64,000 nucleotides of DNA, from positions 17,321,001 through 17,385,000 of the forward strand of contig JAQISU010000210.1 of the NCBI GenBank assembly GCA_029339505.1. The letters run 5' to 3'. Within the stretch, counting starts at the first letter, position 1. Each line of letters starts with the position of its first letter. Below the pieces are notes generated by a model. That model was not told where the DNA came from, did not search any database, and saw only the letters and a list, made by a program, of their open reading frames with translations. The stretch is from Unio delphinus. Lineage: Eukaryota; Mollusca; Bivalvia; Unionida; Unionidae. Both the position numbers and the translations under genes were made by a program. Shown one piece after another: positions 20,519 through 31,134 of this stretch.

Positions 20519-21374
20519 TATTTGGGGGAGATCTTTATCATCGATGAAGAAACCCGAACCCGATGGCACTGCAACCCTTGATTCTGTCAAGGATATAAAA
20601 AAAATAATCGAAGATGAAATAGCTGAGACGTTGAACTTAACAAGTGTTGATCCTAATGAAATAGTTGTATTTCAAGATCGTCAGGGTAAATTGAAAAGTA
20701 GTAATGTGTCGTTGGATGATATTTTAGTTAAACAACGAAACGCAATCGAGGATACTATCGCGTTATTTTCCTATCAGGGTAAACTCAAACAGGGCGTACC
20801 TTTTTCGACGATTACAGATAGATTAAAAACTCTCAACGATGAATTAAAAAATTCTGTGTTGGAACTAGCAACACTTCAATCTAAAACTGAAGAACAAGGA
20901 AAAAAGTTTACCTCATTTCGTAGAAATATCATTGATAAATTTATTGGAACCCCGTTGGATAAAATTGAAATAAAACTCCCTGATATTAAAAAATCCATCG
21001 ATGAGACGAAAACTTTCATCGAAGCCATCAAAAATGATTTTTCGAGGATGATAACAATCATTGAAAAAACAAAAATTCCTCATGAGAAAACCAACAACGT
21101 AGTATACACGATCCAACACGGATCATTTGCGTGGACACCTACAAACAACAAATTAGATATCACTGCAACCGTTAAAGGTATTAATCGATTAACTCTAGTG
21201 ACAACGAGTCAAATTAATATTTCATCGTCAAGTTCATCCGGGGTCAACAATACAATTTCAACGATCATCGACAAGGATACAACTGAAAAGTTCACGATAA
21301 CATCTACTGATAAAAGTTTGGTTAGGATTTCAACAACATGGAATGTGGAATTCGTAGCGGATTTAAGTAAATAA
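20511..21374 (+). CDS. coiled-coil, fibre-like structural protein candidate
   Basis: An intact frame of 287 codons overlapping the protease stop by 8 bp. Residues about 20-195 are charged and heptad-like (DRLKTLNDELKNSVLELATL, IEAIKNDFSRMITIIEKTKI), predicting a long coiled coil. The last 90 residues are Ser/Thr-rich and probably beta-structured (LDITATVKGINRLTLVTTSQ, ITSTDKSLVRISTTWNVEF). A shaft followed by a beta head is what a trimeric vertex fibre or spike looks like, so a host-attachment role is possible. No sequence family is recognised. It is the best-preserved long gene of the element. Confidence 0.55.
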   Translation: MIDIWGRSLSSMKKPEPDGTATLDSVKDIKKIIEDEIAETLNLTSVDPNEIVVFQDRQGKLKSSNVSLDDILVKQRNAIEDTIALFSYQGKLKQGVPFSTITDRLKTLNDELKNSVLELATLQSKTEEQGKKFTSFRRNIIDKFIGTPLDKIEIKLPDIKKSIDETKTFIEAIKNDFSRMITIIEKTKIPHEKTNNVVYTIQHGSFAWTPTNNKLDITATVKGINRLTLVTTSQINISSSSSSGVNNTISTIIDKDTTEKFTITSTDKSLVRISTTWNVEFVADLSK

Positions 21375-21400
21375 CGGTTTCAATTGGAATTGTAAACTGA

Positions 21401-21990
21401 TTTAAAAATAAAAAAATTTCATCATCGCAATATCGCTATGATCAGGTCAGAGAATTTCAAACTAGACTCAAAACCCTCACTGAGGAGTATCAAATAAAAA
21501 TAAAAAAATACCAACGAAGAATTACCGCAATTGATGTTACTGTGTACGCTGTGAGTGGTGTAATCACCGGAGCTGGTATTATACTATCCTCTGTGACAAT
21601 GATTGCCCCGATAGCTGTTCCAATTTGCATTTCTGTGGCAACAACAATCGCGGGAATAATTTCGATAATAACAAAAAAAATATCATCATGCAGCCAGCGT
21701 ATAATAAAAGACTACATAATTCAATTTCATGTTGTATCCACTGCATACTCGCAATTATCCTCGTTGATATCGTCATCGCTCGATGATACAATTATATCAG
21801 ATAGTGAGTTCTCAGCGATGGTCAGTATTTATGATTCTGCGGTGTCAAAATTAGAGCGACAACAACAGTATAATACCAATGACAACACCGATGGAATTAC
21901 TTCAACAAATAGTGAAGAACACAAACCCAGTACAAACAAGCATGATCTCAATAGCCTCAACGAATCCAGAATTCAGTGTGAATTTCCCTA
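21401..21990 (+). CDS. membrane-associated virion protein candidate
   Basis: The frame is open from 21401 with no ATG near its start, so the true start is lost or unusual. The start is a basic helix (FQTRLKTLTEEYQIKIKKYQ). It is followed by two adjacent hydrophobic segments at about 21550-21670 (GVITGAGIILSSVTMIAPIA, VPICISVATTIAGIISII), then a helical region ending near KLERQQQ. The frame then runs into the next gene, whose start (21879) lies inside it in another frame. Two hairpinned membrane helices suggest an internal membrane or fusion-related protein, but this is inference. Confidence 0.45.
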
Positions 21991-22770
21991 CCCACTCCCC
22001 GTGAAGGAAATCGCGTTAGCAAAATTACGAGTATATCACAGTTGGCCTAATATTAGATCAAAATCATTTGGTGGTCAACAACCCAATAATTCACTGGTGT
22101 TCTCGTATAAGAATAAAGACGACGGTACCCCAAACTGGAACATTGTTTCCATACCAACCGGATCATACCAAATTGAACAAATCAATGCTGAATTGCAACG
22201 TAGAATAAAATCGATTACTGGAGCAGAATCAGAAATCGCTATAACGGTTCATGAGCCAACACTATCATCTGCCATTGAGATAAGCACAGATGGTTATGTC
22301 GTAGATATCTATCAGAGTTCTATTAGAACCGTACTGGGATGGCCTGAATTATCACTTGGGGGGGGGGAACCGTTAATTTACCAGAACCACAAAAATCTGA
22401 TTATATCACAGACAGGATAAAATCTGATAATCCAATAAAGAGTTATAGCGATCACATCACACATAATTTTTTGGATAGCCGATTCTTTGTGACAGGAGGG
22501 AGCTATTATTTTGTTAACGAACCTAATATCATTGAAAACTTCACAGCAATGCATAATGATTTTTCACTGTTGTTAATATCTCTTAAATCCGGCTCTCTCA
22601 CCCGGGATGAATTTATCAGCGTCGTAGAAACATGCAATAAAATTATCGACAATATGGAAACATTTCATTCACAAATTATTCAGGATATATTAGATGATAA
22701 TAATCCCCTATCGAGATCAAGATTTGCACTGATCTATAAAATCCGCATTGAAGATATTTCAGCATTCAAA
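21879..22770 (+). pseudogene. second structural protein, penton/minor-capsid-like candidate
   Basis: Starts MTTPMELLQQIVKN at 21879, shifts frame near 21995 and continues as PVKEIALAKLRVYHSWPNIR, SIPTGSYQIEQINAELQRRI and IYQSSIRTVLGWPE. These three blocks are shared by minor capsid or penton-type proteins of Polinton-like viruses, as far as I recognise them. A second frameshift sits in a run of ten G at about 22359-22368, after which the frame continues to about 22770 as a helical region. It ends at the junction with the inverted right arm, so the natural C-terminus may be missing. Confidence 0.5.
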
Positions 22771-22773
22771 CTA

Positions 22774-25565
22774 CCAGGTAACGACAATAACCGGAGAAAT
22801 ATCAATGGCGAGGGGCTCCAATTAAAATTATTGATCATAACAAACACGCGTGGACGGCTGCAGTAACAATATTTCCACGAGATAGAACCGTGAGATATAT
22901 CCCTAAGGAGTTCGTCGGGGATGTTTTTTATAATGAGAAATTATTCGATGCTATTCATGCGTTGTGTAAAGATGATCCTGTGTCAGTGTGGTTACTTAGA
23001 AGTGATGAAGATCCCGAAATAGGATTTGATCAATTTGTAAGACCAAATGGTGAATTATATCGCGTTGAAGAATTAGATAACAGAATGAGAAAAATCGCTA
23101 GTGATTTTTCACCGGATAGTTCCCATGAAAAACTATTAACGGATAGTTTTACTATTCCATCAGTGGTAGCTCACTTCGCAAGAGAAAAAAACTCATGGCG
23201 TCCAACACGAAGTGATTTTCTCGAGGACGTTAAATTGAGTTGTGTCGGATTTGGTCATGGAGGACTGTGGAATACGAAATACCATCGTGGCGGTATGATT
23301 TCAATTGATATATCCGCGTGTTATCCTGGAAGTTTCCTCGGGTATGGAGAATGTAGTAACTATTTTAAACGATTTGGACACCCCACGCATGAAATGACTC
23401 GTGTTGCGATTAATGGTCCATTGCCTGATTTTGATTTAACTGGATTCGCTCGTGTGATATCATTCGAATTCGCTACAGGGTTACATCCGTGTAGTTAACT
23501 ATGGCTTGGTAGACATATATCTGAAAAGGCCTGGATGCCAATAGTGTTACTACGATATATGATTGATTGTGGTATGCTAATATCGTTGATTGTTTCCGAA
23601 GCTATTATATGCTATCGAGCTCAGAAAGAAGTTTGGCTACCACAACCCGATCAAGATCGTATAATTAGCGAACAGCGAAAACAGTTTCCAGATTTCAATG
23701 AAGAACAAATCATGAATTGGTCTAAGAAGTTATTTGAAATTAAAAATAAACAAGCAAAAGATTTTGGACGAAGAATAATCGGTAAATTTACCCAGGGTGG
23801 AAGATACGACAATGCAAAATATTCTTCGCGGTTGATCATAGACATCACTGAATATGATTTTATTGTAACGGATTTAAAGAAACAGGGAAAACTTGTAAAT
23901 CGTAAAGACGCTTTCCTATCCGATGGAAGACGATTAGGTACAATTGTTACCTAATGTGATTGATATATTAAACAATATACGCATTTGAGAAGTTCTATGC
24001 TAGCTTATGCTTCTATCAATTTATTTTCGATGATAAATAGATTTCCTAATACCGCAGTTAGAGTAGTCACTGATTTTATGTATATCCACGAGAAATACAA
24101 ATCAGATGTAGCTAAATTCACAGATCCGGAAGCAAATTGGGGATGTTGGAGATTTAAAAAGGAGACGCTACATGAGTATTGTGAATCGGCAGATGTTACC
24201 ATGGATGAAAAGTACTTAAAGTGTGATGAGATTCAATCCGAATTTTCTAATGCACCACCGGCATCTGATCCAATATGTAGATACAAGACAGTTTCTTTAA
24301 ACGGTTGTGGTGGGTCAGGAAAGACAACTCGTGCAATTGAATTATATCATAGAAACGCTAGCGTTTCAAAATCAAACATGATTGTGTTAACACCGACTCA
24401 CAGACTCGCCAGAGAGATGAAACAACGAGGGGTAAATGCCTGTATTTATCACAGTTTTTTCGATGGAAAGGCGATGAATGGACCCCTATCGAATGGGTGA
24501 TAAATTCATTCCTGAAATCATAATTTGGGATGAAATATGCACAGTATCGTTGAAAATATTACAAACATTTCTCGAGTGGTTGTTATTGAAAAATACAAAA
24601 GTCGTCATGTGCGGTGATCACGGCCAACCACCACCATTTGTCAGTGAATCCCTACATAAATGGCTAAAGGGTTTTGTAGACTATTATGAAGAAATTAACA
24701 CTGATTATAGATCACTTGATGAACAATTACGAGAATTCAAAGCGCTAATTAGATTACAGCCGGATAAAATCCAATGTGAAATAGCGAGTGAAATAATTTC
24801 AGAAACTCCCATGAATGATTTTTCGGAAACGTGGAGACCAACCGATTTGATAGTAGCAAGTAGAAAAATAGTCCGAGAAACACTTCAGATGAAGTTGTTT
24901 GAAACGCATAAAGAAAAATTTGCAACACTTCCAGTACCGTTGTGTTATAGGCCTTCTGGTACACGAAAACAAAATATAGAAGTTGATATTCCAAGACCAA
25001 AACCCGAAGGATTTCAAAGACAGAATTTAGTGTTAAATGATATTGTGTTGGTTGATATCAGCGTCGTCGAAGATGCGTTGCGTGCTAATAATTCCCCGTG
25101 GACGCTAGGTTACGCAGCAACAATACATTCTTCACAGGGATTGACTATATCAGATACAATTGTTTGGATGGTGGATAATCACATCGAATGGTCGAATTTA
25201 GTCTATATCGCAGTATCCAGAGTACGAAGAATAAATTAACTTCGAAGAATTGTTTTCGATGATGACACCACAATGGATGATGCTAGCATCGTTGATGTTA
25301 AAATTATTGATAAAAAACTCTCCGGTTACAAACAACAAGACAAAAAAAACACCTAGAATTTAATATTGATGCTGAATTAATAATTACGCTGAAGCAACAA
25401 CAGAATAATCACTGCGCAAGTTGCAATTGTATAATGCGTTGGCGTTATTCGGATAAAGATCCTCGCCAATTTACCGTAGACAGAAAAAATAACAGTCTCG
25501 GTCATGTTAGAACCAATGTGATGTTGACTTGTCTTGAGTGCAACAGACGCAACGGCGCTAGTTAA
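22774..25565 (+). pseudogene. fused DNA polymerase, SF1 helicase and HNH nuclease, right copy, N-terminally truncated
   Basis: Homology to the left copy begins abruptly at about 22774, so roughly 230 N-terminal codons are absent. Polymerase motif A reads ISIDISACYPGSFLGYG (23301-23351), and motif C reads VVTDFMYI (about 24066), having lost the serine seen in the left copy. Helicase motifs: Walker A GCGGSGKTT (about 24304), IIWDEICTVS (about 24520), CGDHGQPPPF (about 24612), IHSSQGLTISD (about 25125) and YIAVSRVRRI (about 25203). After a TAA at 25237 the frame resumes, shifts near 25340 and encodes an HNH-type domain: CASCNCIMRW, FTVDRKNNSLGH and TCLECNRRNGAS, stop 25563-25565. Other lesions: TAA at 23496, stops at 23952-23962 and frameshifts near 24470. 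The gene end overlaps the convergent integrase end by 8 bp, as in the left arm. Confidence 0.8.
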
Positions 25566-26522
25566 GACCATGCGGCGGCAATTGAGTATCGTCAGAAATC
25601 ACTTGTAATTGTTCGCGTGTAAAACCCCGCTGAGGGGCAGTTGAATCCAATTTATAGATTGGAGGTCTACCAGCGGATCGTGTTATAGTAGATATCTTGT
25701 GTGCAGTAACACTCCAAATAGGATCAGTAGCCCTTTTTTACCACCTTTAAGCTCTCTTGGTTCGTATAAAAACCTAACAGTGACATTACTACCAAGAATT
25801 GGTTGGGAAACGCTATAATCTTTTTGTGAAATTCTTCGAATTTCCATTTTAGGTATAGACTTCTTTTTAATCGCGTTGATAGGTTTCATGTTGATTGTTC
25901 TAGTAATCTCATTATTCAGTGCGGTAATCACAGCTGGTAACCTTTTGACCCATTCACGGGATCGTTTTTCTTGGATGAATTCTTTTGCGTCTTGATATCC
26001 AAATAACCGCTCAGCAAGAGTCCGATTAAATCGTTCAACAATTGCCTGATCGCGATATAGCGCAGTATGCCCTCGTCTGATGGTGACATTGTGATGTTTC
26101 ATTGTTGATAACACTTCACCCTGAAATTCCTTGCCAGGATCAACTTGTAACAGATTTGGCCAGTGTAGAGGGCCTCGTCGATAAATCTTTTCAAATGCAG
26201 AAGCTACTTCAGTAGCTGACTTTGTTTTTAACGGCTCTCCTTGTTTGTATCGACTCGCAACGTCAACTACGGTTAGCGCGTATTTGTAACCGTTGTCATG
26301 TGGTAAAAACAATAAATCAGCTTGACAAACTTCATTCGGTCCGGTAACATCAAAATGCGAGTAATTAATTTGTTTAGGCGGTGGTACATAAATTTGCCAT
26401 ATAGCCTGTTTAGATAACCAATTAGCCGCAGTGGCCTTTTTCACTTTTGCGGCGTTGGCGAGTTTATTGATTGCAGCGTTACCCCTCCAGTATCCCCTCG
26501 GAGAATAATAAATAGATTCCAT
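25558..26522 (-). pseudogene. DDE (rve) integrase, right copy, read through from the PLA2 frame
   Basis: Starts MESIYYSPRGYW at 26522 and carries intact catalytic blocks VCQADLLFLP, LQVDPGKEF and VERFNRT. The frame is open from the PLA2 gene upstream, because a small deletion removed the PLA2 stop and joined the two frames. The combined open frame ends at 25683 after a one-base loss in GGKK near 25735. The proper C-terminal frame continues to LPPHGLN-stop at 25558. The core is undamaged, unlike the left copy with its several stops. By eye it is about 85-95% identical to the left integrase at nucleotide level. Confidence 0.85.
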
Positions 26523-27046
26523 ATTATTTATTACACCTAACATCAATTTGCCTTTCATAGCTGATTTTACCAACCACGAAGCCAACTTTTCTTTGAAACA
26601 TTTATCAGGAATAGCATTTAACGCATGAATTAATTTCACATCCGCGAGATGTCTATGTTGCAGATTGCTGCTTTTATATGTAACATCATGAGCATGACAC
26701 GCCTTATCAATAGCGTTTATCGGATACTCGCCGGGTCGGGGCAGATTTTGATCATCAAGTCTGATATCTAATCGCGTTCCGGGGCCACAGTAGCCATATC
26801 CTGGAAGGTGCTTTTCTCCGCGGTACTTTGCCCATGGGGTTCCAGGGAGCTTTGCCAATTTGGCTGCGATATCACCTCTTCGTTTTTTTTTAAAACATCT
26901 CCGGATTTCATAGAAACAAATCTAAATTTTTTTGTACCACATGTTGCACATTTACCAGTTAGTGCTGATCTGTTATTTTTAGTTGTAATCGTCGTCACAT
27001 CATTTGTGTTAGTACGCGTTTTACACTTCACACAATATAGATCCAT
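26523..27046 (-). CDS. DUF5679 zinc ribbon joined to phospholipase A2-like domain, right copy, in two frames
   Basis: The first frame starts at 27046: CVKC and CATC pairs and KKFRFV. The second frame is entered at A AAA AAC (26888-26882) and gives LPGTPWAKY, YCGPGT and the catalytic pair in CHAHDVTY. The region before the heptamer is longer than in the left copy (extra MKSGD), yet the heptamer and its phase are unchanged. The PLA2 stop is lost by a small deletion at about 26525-26535, so the frame continues into the integrase. The start lies 17 bp from the divergent ATPase start at 27064. Confidence 0.7.
26882..26888 (-). promoter_or_regulatory. candidate -1 ribosomal frameshift heptamer A_AAA_AAC (right copy)
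   Basis: On the minus strand the zero-frame codons are TTA AAA AAA AAC. The last seven bases form A AAA AAC in the correct phase inside a run of nine A. A -1 slip gives CGA AGA GGT and so on, running open into the PLA2 domain. Confidence 0.55.
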
Positions 27047-27063
27047 AATTTATGTATAGAGAT

Positions 27064-27723
27064 ATGGATATCATTGATTGTTCAGCGACTAAAACAAGAG
27101 AACCAGTTAAGCATCATGCAGCGCTACCCAACTCTATCCGCGCAATTGTAATCGAGCCATCTGGATCCGGCAAGACTCAACTGTTGCTCAATTTAATAGT
27201 GAGATGGATGAAGTGGGATAAGTTGTATTTAGTTGCTCCTAGCGTAGATGATCAACGATGCTATGAAGTGTTAAAGGATTTTAACGAGAATGCATCAGAA
27301 ATTAAGGGTGAGAACGCCATCGATTTTATAACTGATATTGACGAGACACCATCCGTGGATGACCTTGATGGGAGCATTAACAATTTACTCGTATACGACG
27401 ATGTGATGTTAGACAATCAACAAAACCCAGCTAGAATATTTTCCCGAGGCAGGCATAAAAACACCGACGTGATATATGTCACCCAACGATACACTCAGAT
27501 TCCAAAAGTAATCTGAGATAACTGTAATATTCTTGCTGTGTTTAACGGCGTTGCTACACATACGCTACGAAATATTTGGCAGACATGGTGTTCCGATATG
27601 GACTTCAATCAATTTAAAAATTTCTTTAGTAACGCTCAGTAAACCCCTCATGGATTTATAACAATAAATTTACATGATCCTCGGACACGATATCGTATCG
27701 GACTCGATCAAATATTTGGTTGA
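27064..27723 (+). pseudogene. FtsK/A32-like packaging ATPase, right copy
   Basis: The start at 27064 (MDIIDCSATKTREP) was chosen because it matches the left copy; an in-frame ATG at 27052 lies four codons earlier. Walker A reads VIEPSGSGKTQ: the first glycine of GPSGSGKT is glutamate here. The Walker B-like block is LLVYDDVMLD. A TGA at 27514 (after IPKVI) and a TAA at about 27641 break the C-terminal third. The natural stop follows LDQIFG at 27721-27723. The frame is intact where the left copy is shifted. Confidence 0.85.
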
Positions 27724-27748
27724 AATCATTTATTATTTTTTTTAACTT

Positions 27749-27945
27749 GTAGCAGCAGAGAGGGTGATGACCACATCGTTGCAACCAAAATTGATTGAAA
27801 AATCGTAAAGTCTCCGTTTGCTAAATGGAGACTTATTTTTTTTTGGTTAAAATATGAGATTTCGTAGGAAGGCTCTATTTTTTGTTTTGAGGATTCAATC
27901 AAAAATTTGTCGGAAAAGTGTGGTCTGTTCACCCTCTCTGCTACT
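27749..27945 (-). repeat. right inverted terminal repeat, itself palindromic
   Basis: Read on the minus strand from 27945 it gives AGCAGAGAGGGTGA, then AATAGAGCCTTCCTACGAA, an A-run and AAGTCTCCATTTAGCAAAC, in the same order as the left end. A second copy of the terminal motif, AGCAGCAGAGAGGGTGA, faces the other way at 27750-27766, so the block starts and ends with the same motif. In the middle, AGTCTCC (27809-27815) pairs with GGAGACT (27827-27833). Confidence 0.75.
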
Positions 27946-28019
27946 TACTGCAATTATTCAGCAGATCGTATCTGGAAATTATTTTCAAAAGTCAATTGTA
28001 GCTAACAAAGAATGACATT

Positions 28020-28806
28020 ACAAAGATCATGTATGTCTCACCCAGAAAGATAATACAAGTTTCGGTATATATTTCACCCAGAAAGATATTACAATGTTCA
28101 CGTATATCTCACCATTAAAGAGATTACAAAGATCATGTATATCTCACCCAGGAAGATATTACAAAGATCATGTATATCTTACCCAGAAAGATATTATAAA
28201 GATCATGTATATCTCTCACAGAAAGATATTCCAAGTGCCGGTATATATCACCCAGAAAGATATGACGAAGATCATATATATCTCACCCAAAAAGACGTTA
28301 CAAAGATCATGTATATTTCTCCCAGAAAGATATTACAAGTGTAGTTATATCTCACCTAGAAAGATGTTAAAAAGATATCATTTATATCTCACACAGAAAT
28401 ATATTGCAAAGATCATGTATATCTCACCGAGAAAGACATTGTAAGGGTTGCCCCGAGTTGCCGAGTGGTCTAAAGTGCTTTCCGTTACGGATCACTGCCG
28501 TCTCACCTCTGTCTGCATGGGTTCGAGTCTAAGATTCGGCTAATGTAGTTAGGTGAGAAAGCTTGCCATTAGCTTATCGTAGGTCGATGGTTCTTTCTGG
28601 GAGTTTTCCGGGTTCTTCCTCCACCAATAATACTGGCCACCATGTATAGCCTAACGTGTGCTGAAAAATGTTGTTAAACCCTAAAACAACAAAAAAAACA
28701 AGATATTGTAAGAGTCTAGACAGATATAAAAAATATCATGTATATCTCACCCAGAATGATATTACAAAGATCATTTATATCTCACATAGAACGATATTAC
28801 ACAACT
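28020..28806. repeat. about 35-bp minisatellite, split by a SINE
   Basis: Imperfect copies of a unit near AGATCATGTATATCTCACCC followed by AGAAAGATATTAC run from 28020 to 28445 and resume at about 28700-28806 after the SINE. Reading frames here are repeat by-products. Confidence 0.85.
28450..28692 (+). mobile_element. tRNA-derived SINE, family A
   Basis: The tRNA-Leu-like head has an A-box region GAGTTGCCGAGTGGTCTAAAG-like at 28459-28479 and a B box GGTTCGAGTC at 28520-28529. The body runs through GTTCTTTCTGGGAGTTTTCC, and the end is A-rich (AAAACAACAAAAAAAAC). ATTGTAAG occurs on both sides (28439-28446 and 28705-28712), consistent with a target duplication, although the host minisatellite makes this less certain. 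A second, truncated member is at 63846-64000. Confidence 0.85.
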
Positions 28807-29734
28807 GCCTTCAACCTCTTATTTGGCCAATTTATATTAAACTGTATGAACCGTTGGCCACTTTAGTGGACACGTACATAGTAACCAATCTAGAAGATAC
28901 TGACCATCTTACGTCTTGAGTACTATAGCATATATATATATTCATGATACTATTTAAGCAAAACTAATAAAATATGCTGAAACTAAGTTTACAAGTCAGA
29001 CAAAAGTTAATGGTACAAACTTGTGACTCTTTCCTGTTCTTACATGTGTAAATATTCCTGTTCTTACAAGTACAAATATTCAAACACGATTTCAAAAATG
29101 AAGGTTACAAAACATACATTTTATGACTGCAAAAGTTGTGGATGTAAATTCAACCGATTTGGAAGGAATTAATAGCAATTTGTGAAACATTTCTAAGTTG
29201 AGATGGTGTCACAGAATTAGGCGAAAATTGAATTTTTTTCTTCTTGAATTACAAACTAATTTCACCATTTTTTTATTTCGTCGTACATGCGTTACCTGGG
29301 GTGAATAAGTGTTTTTTTTTTCAAGGTAAGCGACGTGTAACGATTTGAATGTGGCTGACTACGAATCACTTAAAATCTGGAACATTAGAATCACGGGGTG
29401 CATGGGGATTTTGCCGTGAATTCTGCTCACCTATTTGAGGATATATAAGGCAGAATAATTCTGATAAGATTACGAGTCCAAAAGTATCTTATCAAAGGAG
29501 AGATAGCTCGTCATTCTTTCTCCTGCCAAAGGGGTGAGTGTTAAATTTATATTTCGTTTTATTGTGAATTTTATTCAGTTTATCTTTTCATATAATGATG
29601 CCTTTATTACAATGCAGATTTAAAACGTTGAATATTTGGTATTACTAGTCACTATTAGACTTTAAATGCAATAGCGTAATCTAAGTTTTAAATTGTTTTA
29701 AAAACAACTATTATTAGTTTGGTTTCTTTATTGT
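28807..29734. other. no gene seen; possible core promoter near 29437
   Basis: AT-rich and non-coding as far as I can see. A TATA-like GAGGATATATAAGG occurs at about 29435-29448, followed at about 29506 by a GAGAGATAGCTCG block. This could be a chance match or part of an old LTR. Confidence 0.3.
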
Positions 29735-29862
29735 AGCTGAATTGTAGCTGAACGTCTCTGAATGTCTCTGAAATTGTAGCTGAACGTCTCTGAATGTCTC
29801 TGAAATTGTAGCTGAACGTCTCTGAACGTCTCTGAATGTCTCTGAATTGTAGCTGAATGTGA
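29735..29862. repeat. minisatellite of TGTAGCTGAACGTCTCTGAA units
   Basis: Repeats of GAATTGTAGCTGAACGTCTC with one or more TGAATGTCTC extensions. The unit length varies by 10-bp steps. Confidence 0.8.
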
Positions 29863-30777
29863 TTGATTGTGCTGTGATTATGCTGTTTAATTGTGCAATC
29901 AAATTGAGGTATCTGACTCTCTGTCTGTCGGATTATCTGTCCGTCTACATCTGTCGTGATGTGTAAATATCCAGAAATCTAAAAGTCTAAATGTCCGAGT
30001 GTCGGAGCTTTCTAGAGGTGTAAACATCCGGGGTGGCATCTAAGTATTTGGGACCGGTGGTTCTAGTAGATGCTGTATGCTGTCTGTACTTATAACTGTA
30101 GTGGATCCGTGAAGGGCAAGGGGCCGATAAAAGTATTGGGTCAACCCTAGGTATTCGGAGAAGCTGGGCGGCGATTCAACAGGTGGTGAATCGTACGGTT
30201 GTACAGGGTTGAGACGCATAAGTGCGTTTCTATTGTAGTTACAATTGAATACATTGCTATATTTACACATAGTTACTTTGAATCACAGTAGTGTTTCACG
30301 GGATTACATGAATCTCAATAACAGTTAGCAACTTGATTAAATACATGTAGATGTTTGTGGTAGTTGTCGCAATCCGTACGTGCGATAGTAAAGTTTGATG
30401 TTTGTATTTTTTATCGCAATTTATACTTGCGTTAATACAACTTTTGTAAAGGTTCCGTTTTATGTGAAACATTTATGTAGTCCAGGAAATTCCTTGGATC
30501 TGTGTTTAGTCCAGGAGATTCCTTGGATCTGTGTTTATTTTGTATTAATATTTAATTTATTTTTGAATTGTGAATGGTTGTGAAGTGTGATTGTGGGTTG
30601 AATGCACGAGTTATTGTGTTGATACATCATTATTTTTCATTAATAATTTATTTTATAAATTTACATTATCTTTCACATATTGTGTTTGTGTTGTTCATTT
30701 AATCCACCATCCACTCGGTAAAAATTCTGTTACAGATGGGATGGACAGAAAAACAGTCACCAATTCAGAATACATGT
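29863..30777. other. no gene seen
   Basis: Includes a 30-bp direct duplication containing AGTCCAGGAAATTCCTTGGA (30479-30536). The minus-strand frame 30040-30270, with a proline-rich YDSPPVESPPSF stretch, is not assignable. Confidence 0.4.
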
Positions 30778-30980
30778 AGAACAATTGCCTATTATGTTTA
30801 TAACAATCGCCTATTCTGTTTATAACAATTGCCTATTATGTTTATAACAATCTTCTATTTTGTTTATAACAATCGTTTATTATGTTTATAACAATCGTCT
30901 ATTCTGTTATAACAATCGTCTATTCTGTTATAACAATCGTCTATTGTTTATAACAATTGCCAATTATGTTTATTGGTCTG
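30778..30980. repeat. about 23-bp minisatellite
   Basis: About nine copies of ACAATCGCCTATTCTGTTTA and variants (TTGCC for TCGCC, TATTATG for TATTCTG). Confidence 0.85.
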
Positions 30981-31134
30981 ATCTTTCATTCAATAATGAC
31001 TATTTTTAGGTATCACGGCCCTAAAGGGTGGAACGATGTTAACTGTATTGTTATTTTAAACTTTAAAGAGAAAAAGGATTGCTATATCCCTCTTGTTAAT
31101 GAGTCTTGGGGTATTTAAAAATGCGAAACCGACA

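Larger units (their letters stand above)
8338..27945. mobile_element. endogenous Polinton/adintovirus-like element with inverted arms
   Basis: Bounded by matching inverted ends. It contains integrase, packaging ATPase, adenain-like protease, capsid protein and replication gene, the gene set that defines Polinton-type midsize DNA viruses and transposons. The core genes occur twice, as inverted arms of about 5 kb. Differences between the arms are often at third codon positions, so the arms diverged while still coding and probably come from two related elements. Most genes carry stops or frameshifts, so it is not able to replicate as it stands. Confidence 0.8.

Noticed and set aside
28094..28444. 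116-codon frame with repeated YISPRK units
   Set aside because: By-product of the 35-bp minisatellite.
29290..30780. possible solo LTR with a TATA box
   Set aside because: A TATA-like site is present, but no matching ends, primer-binding site or second LTR could be found.
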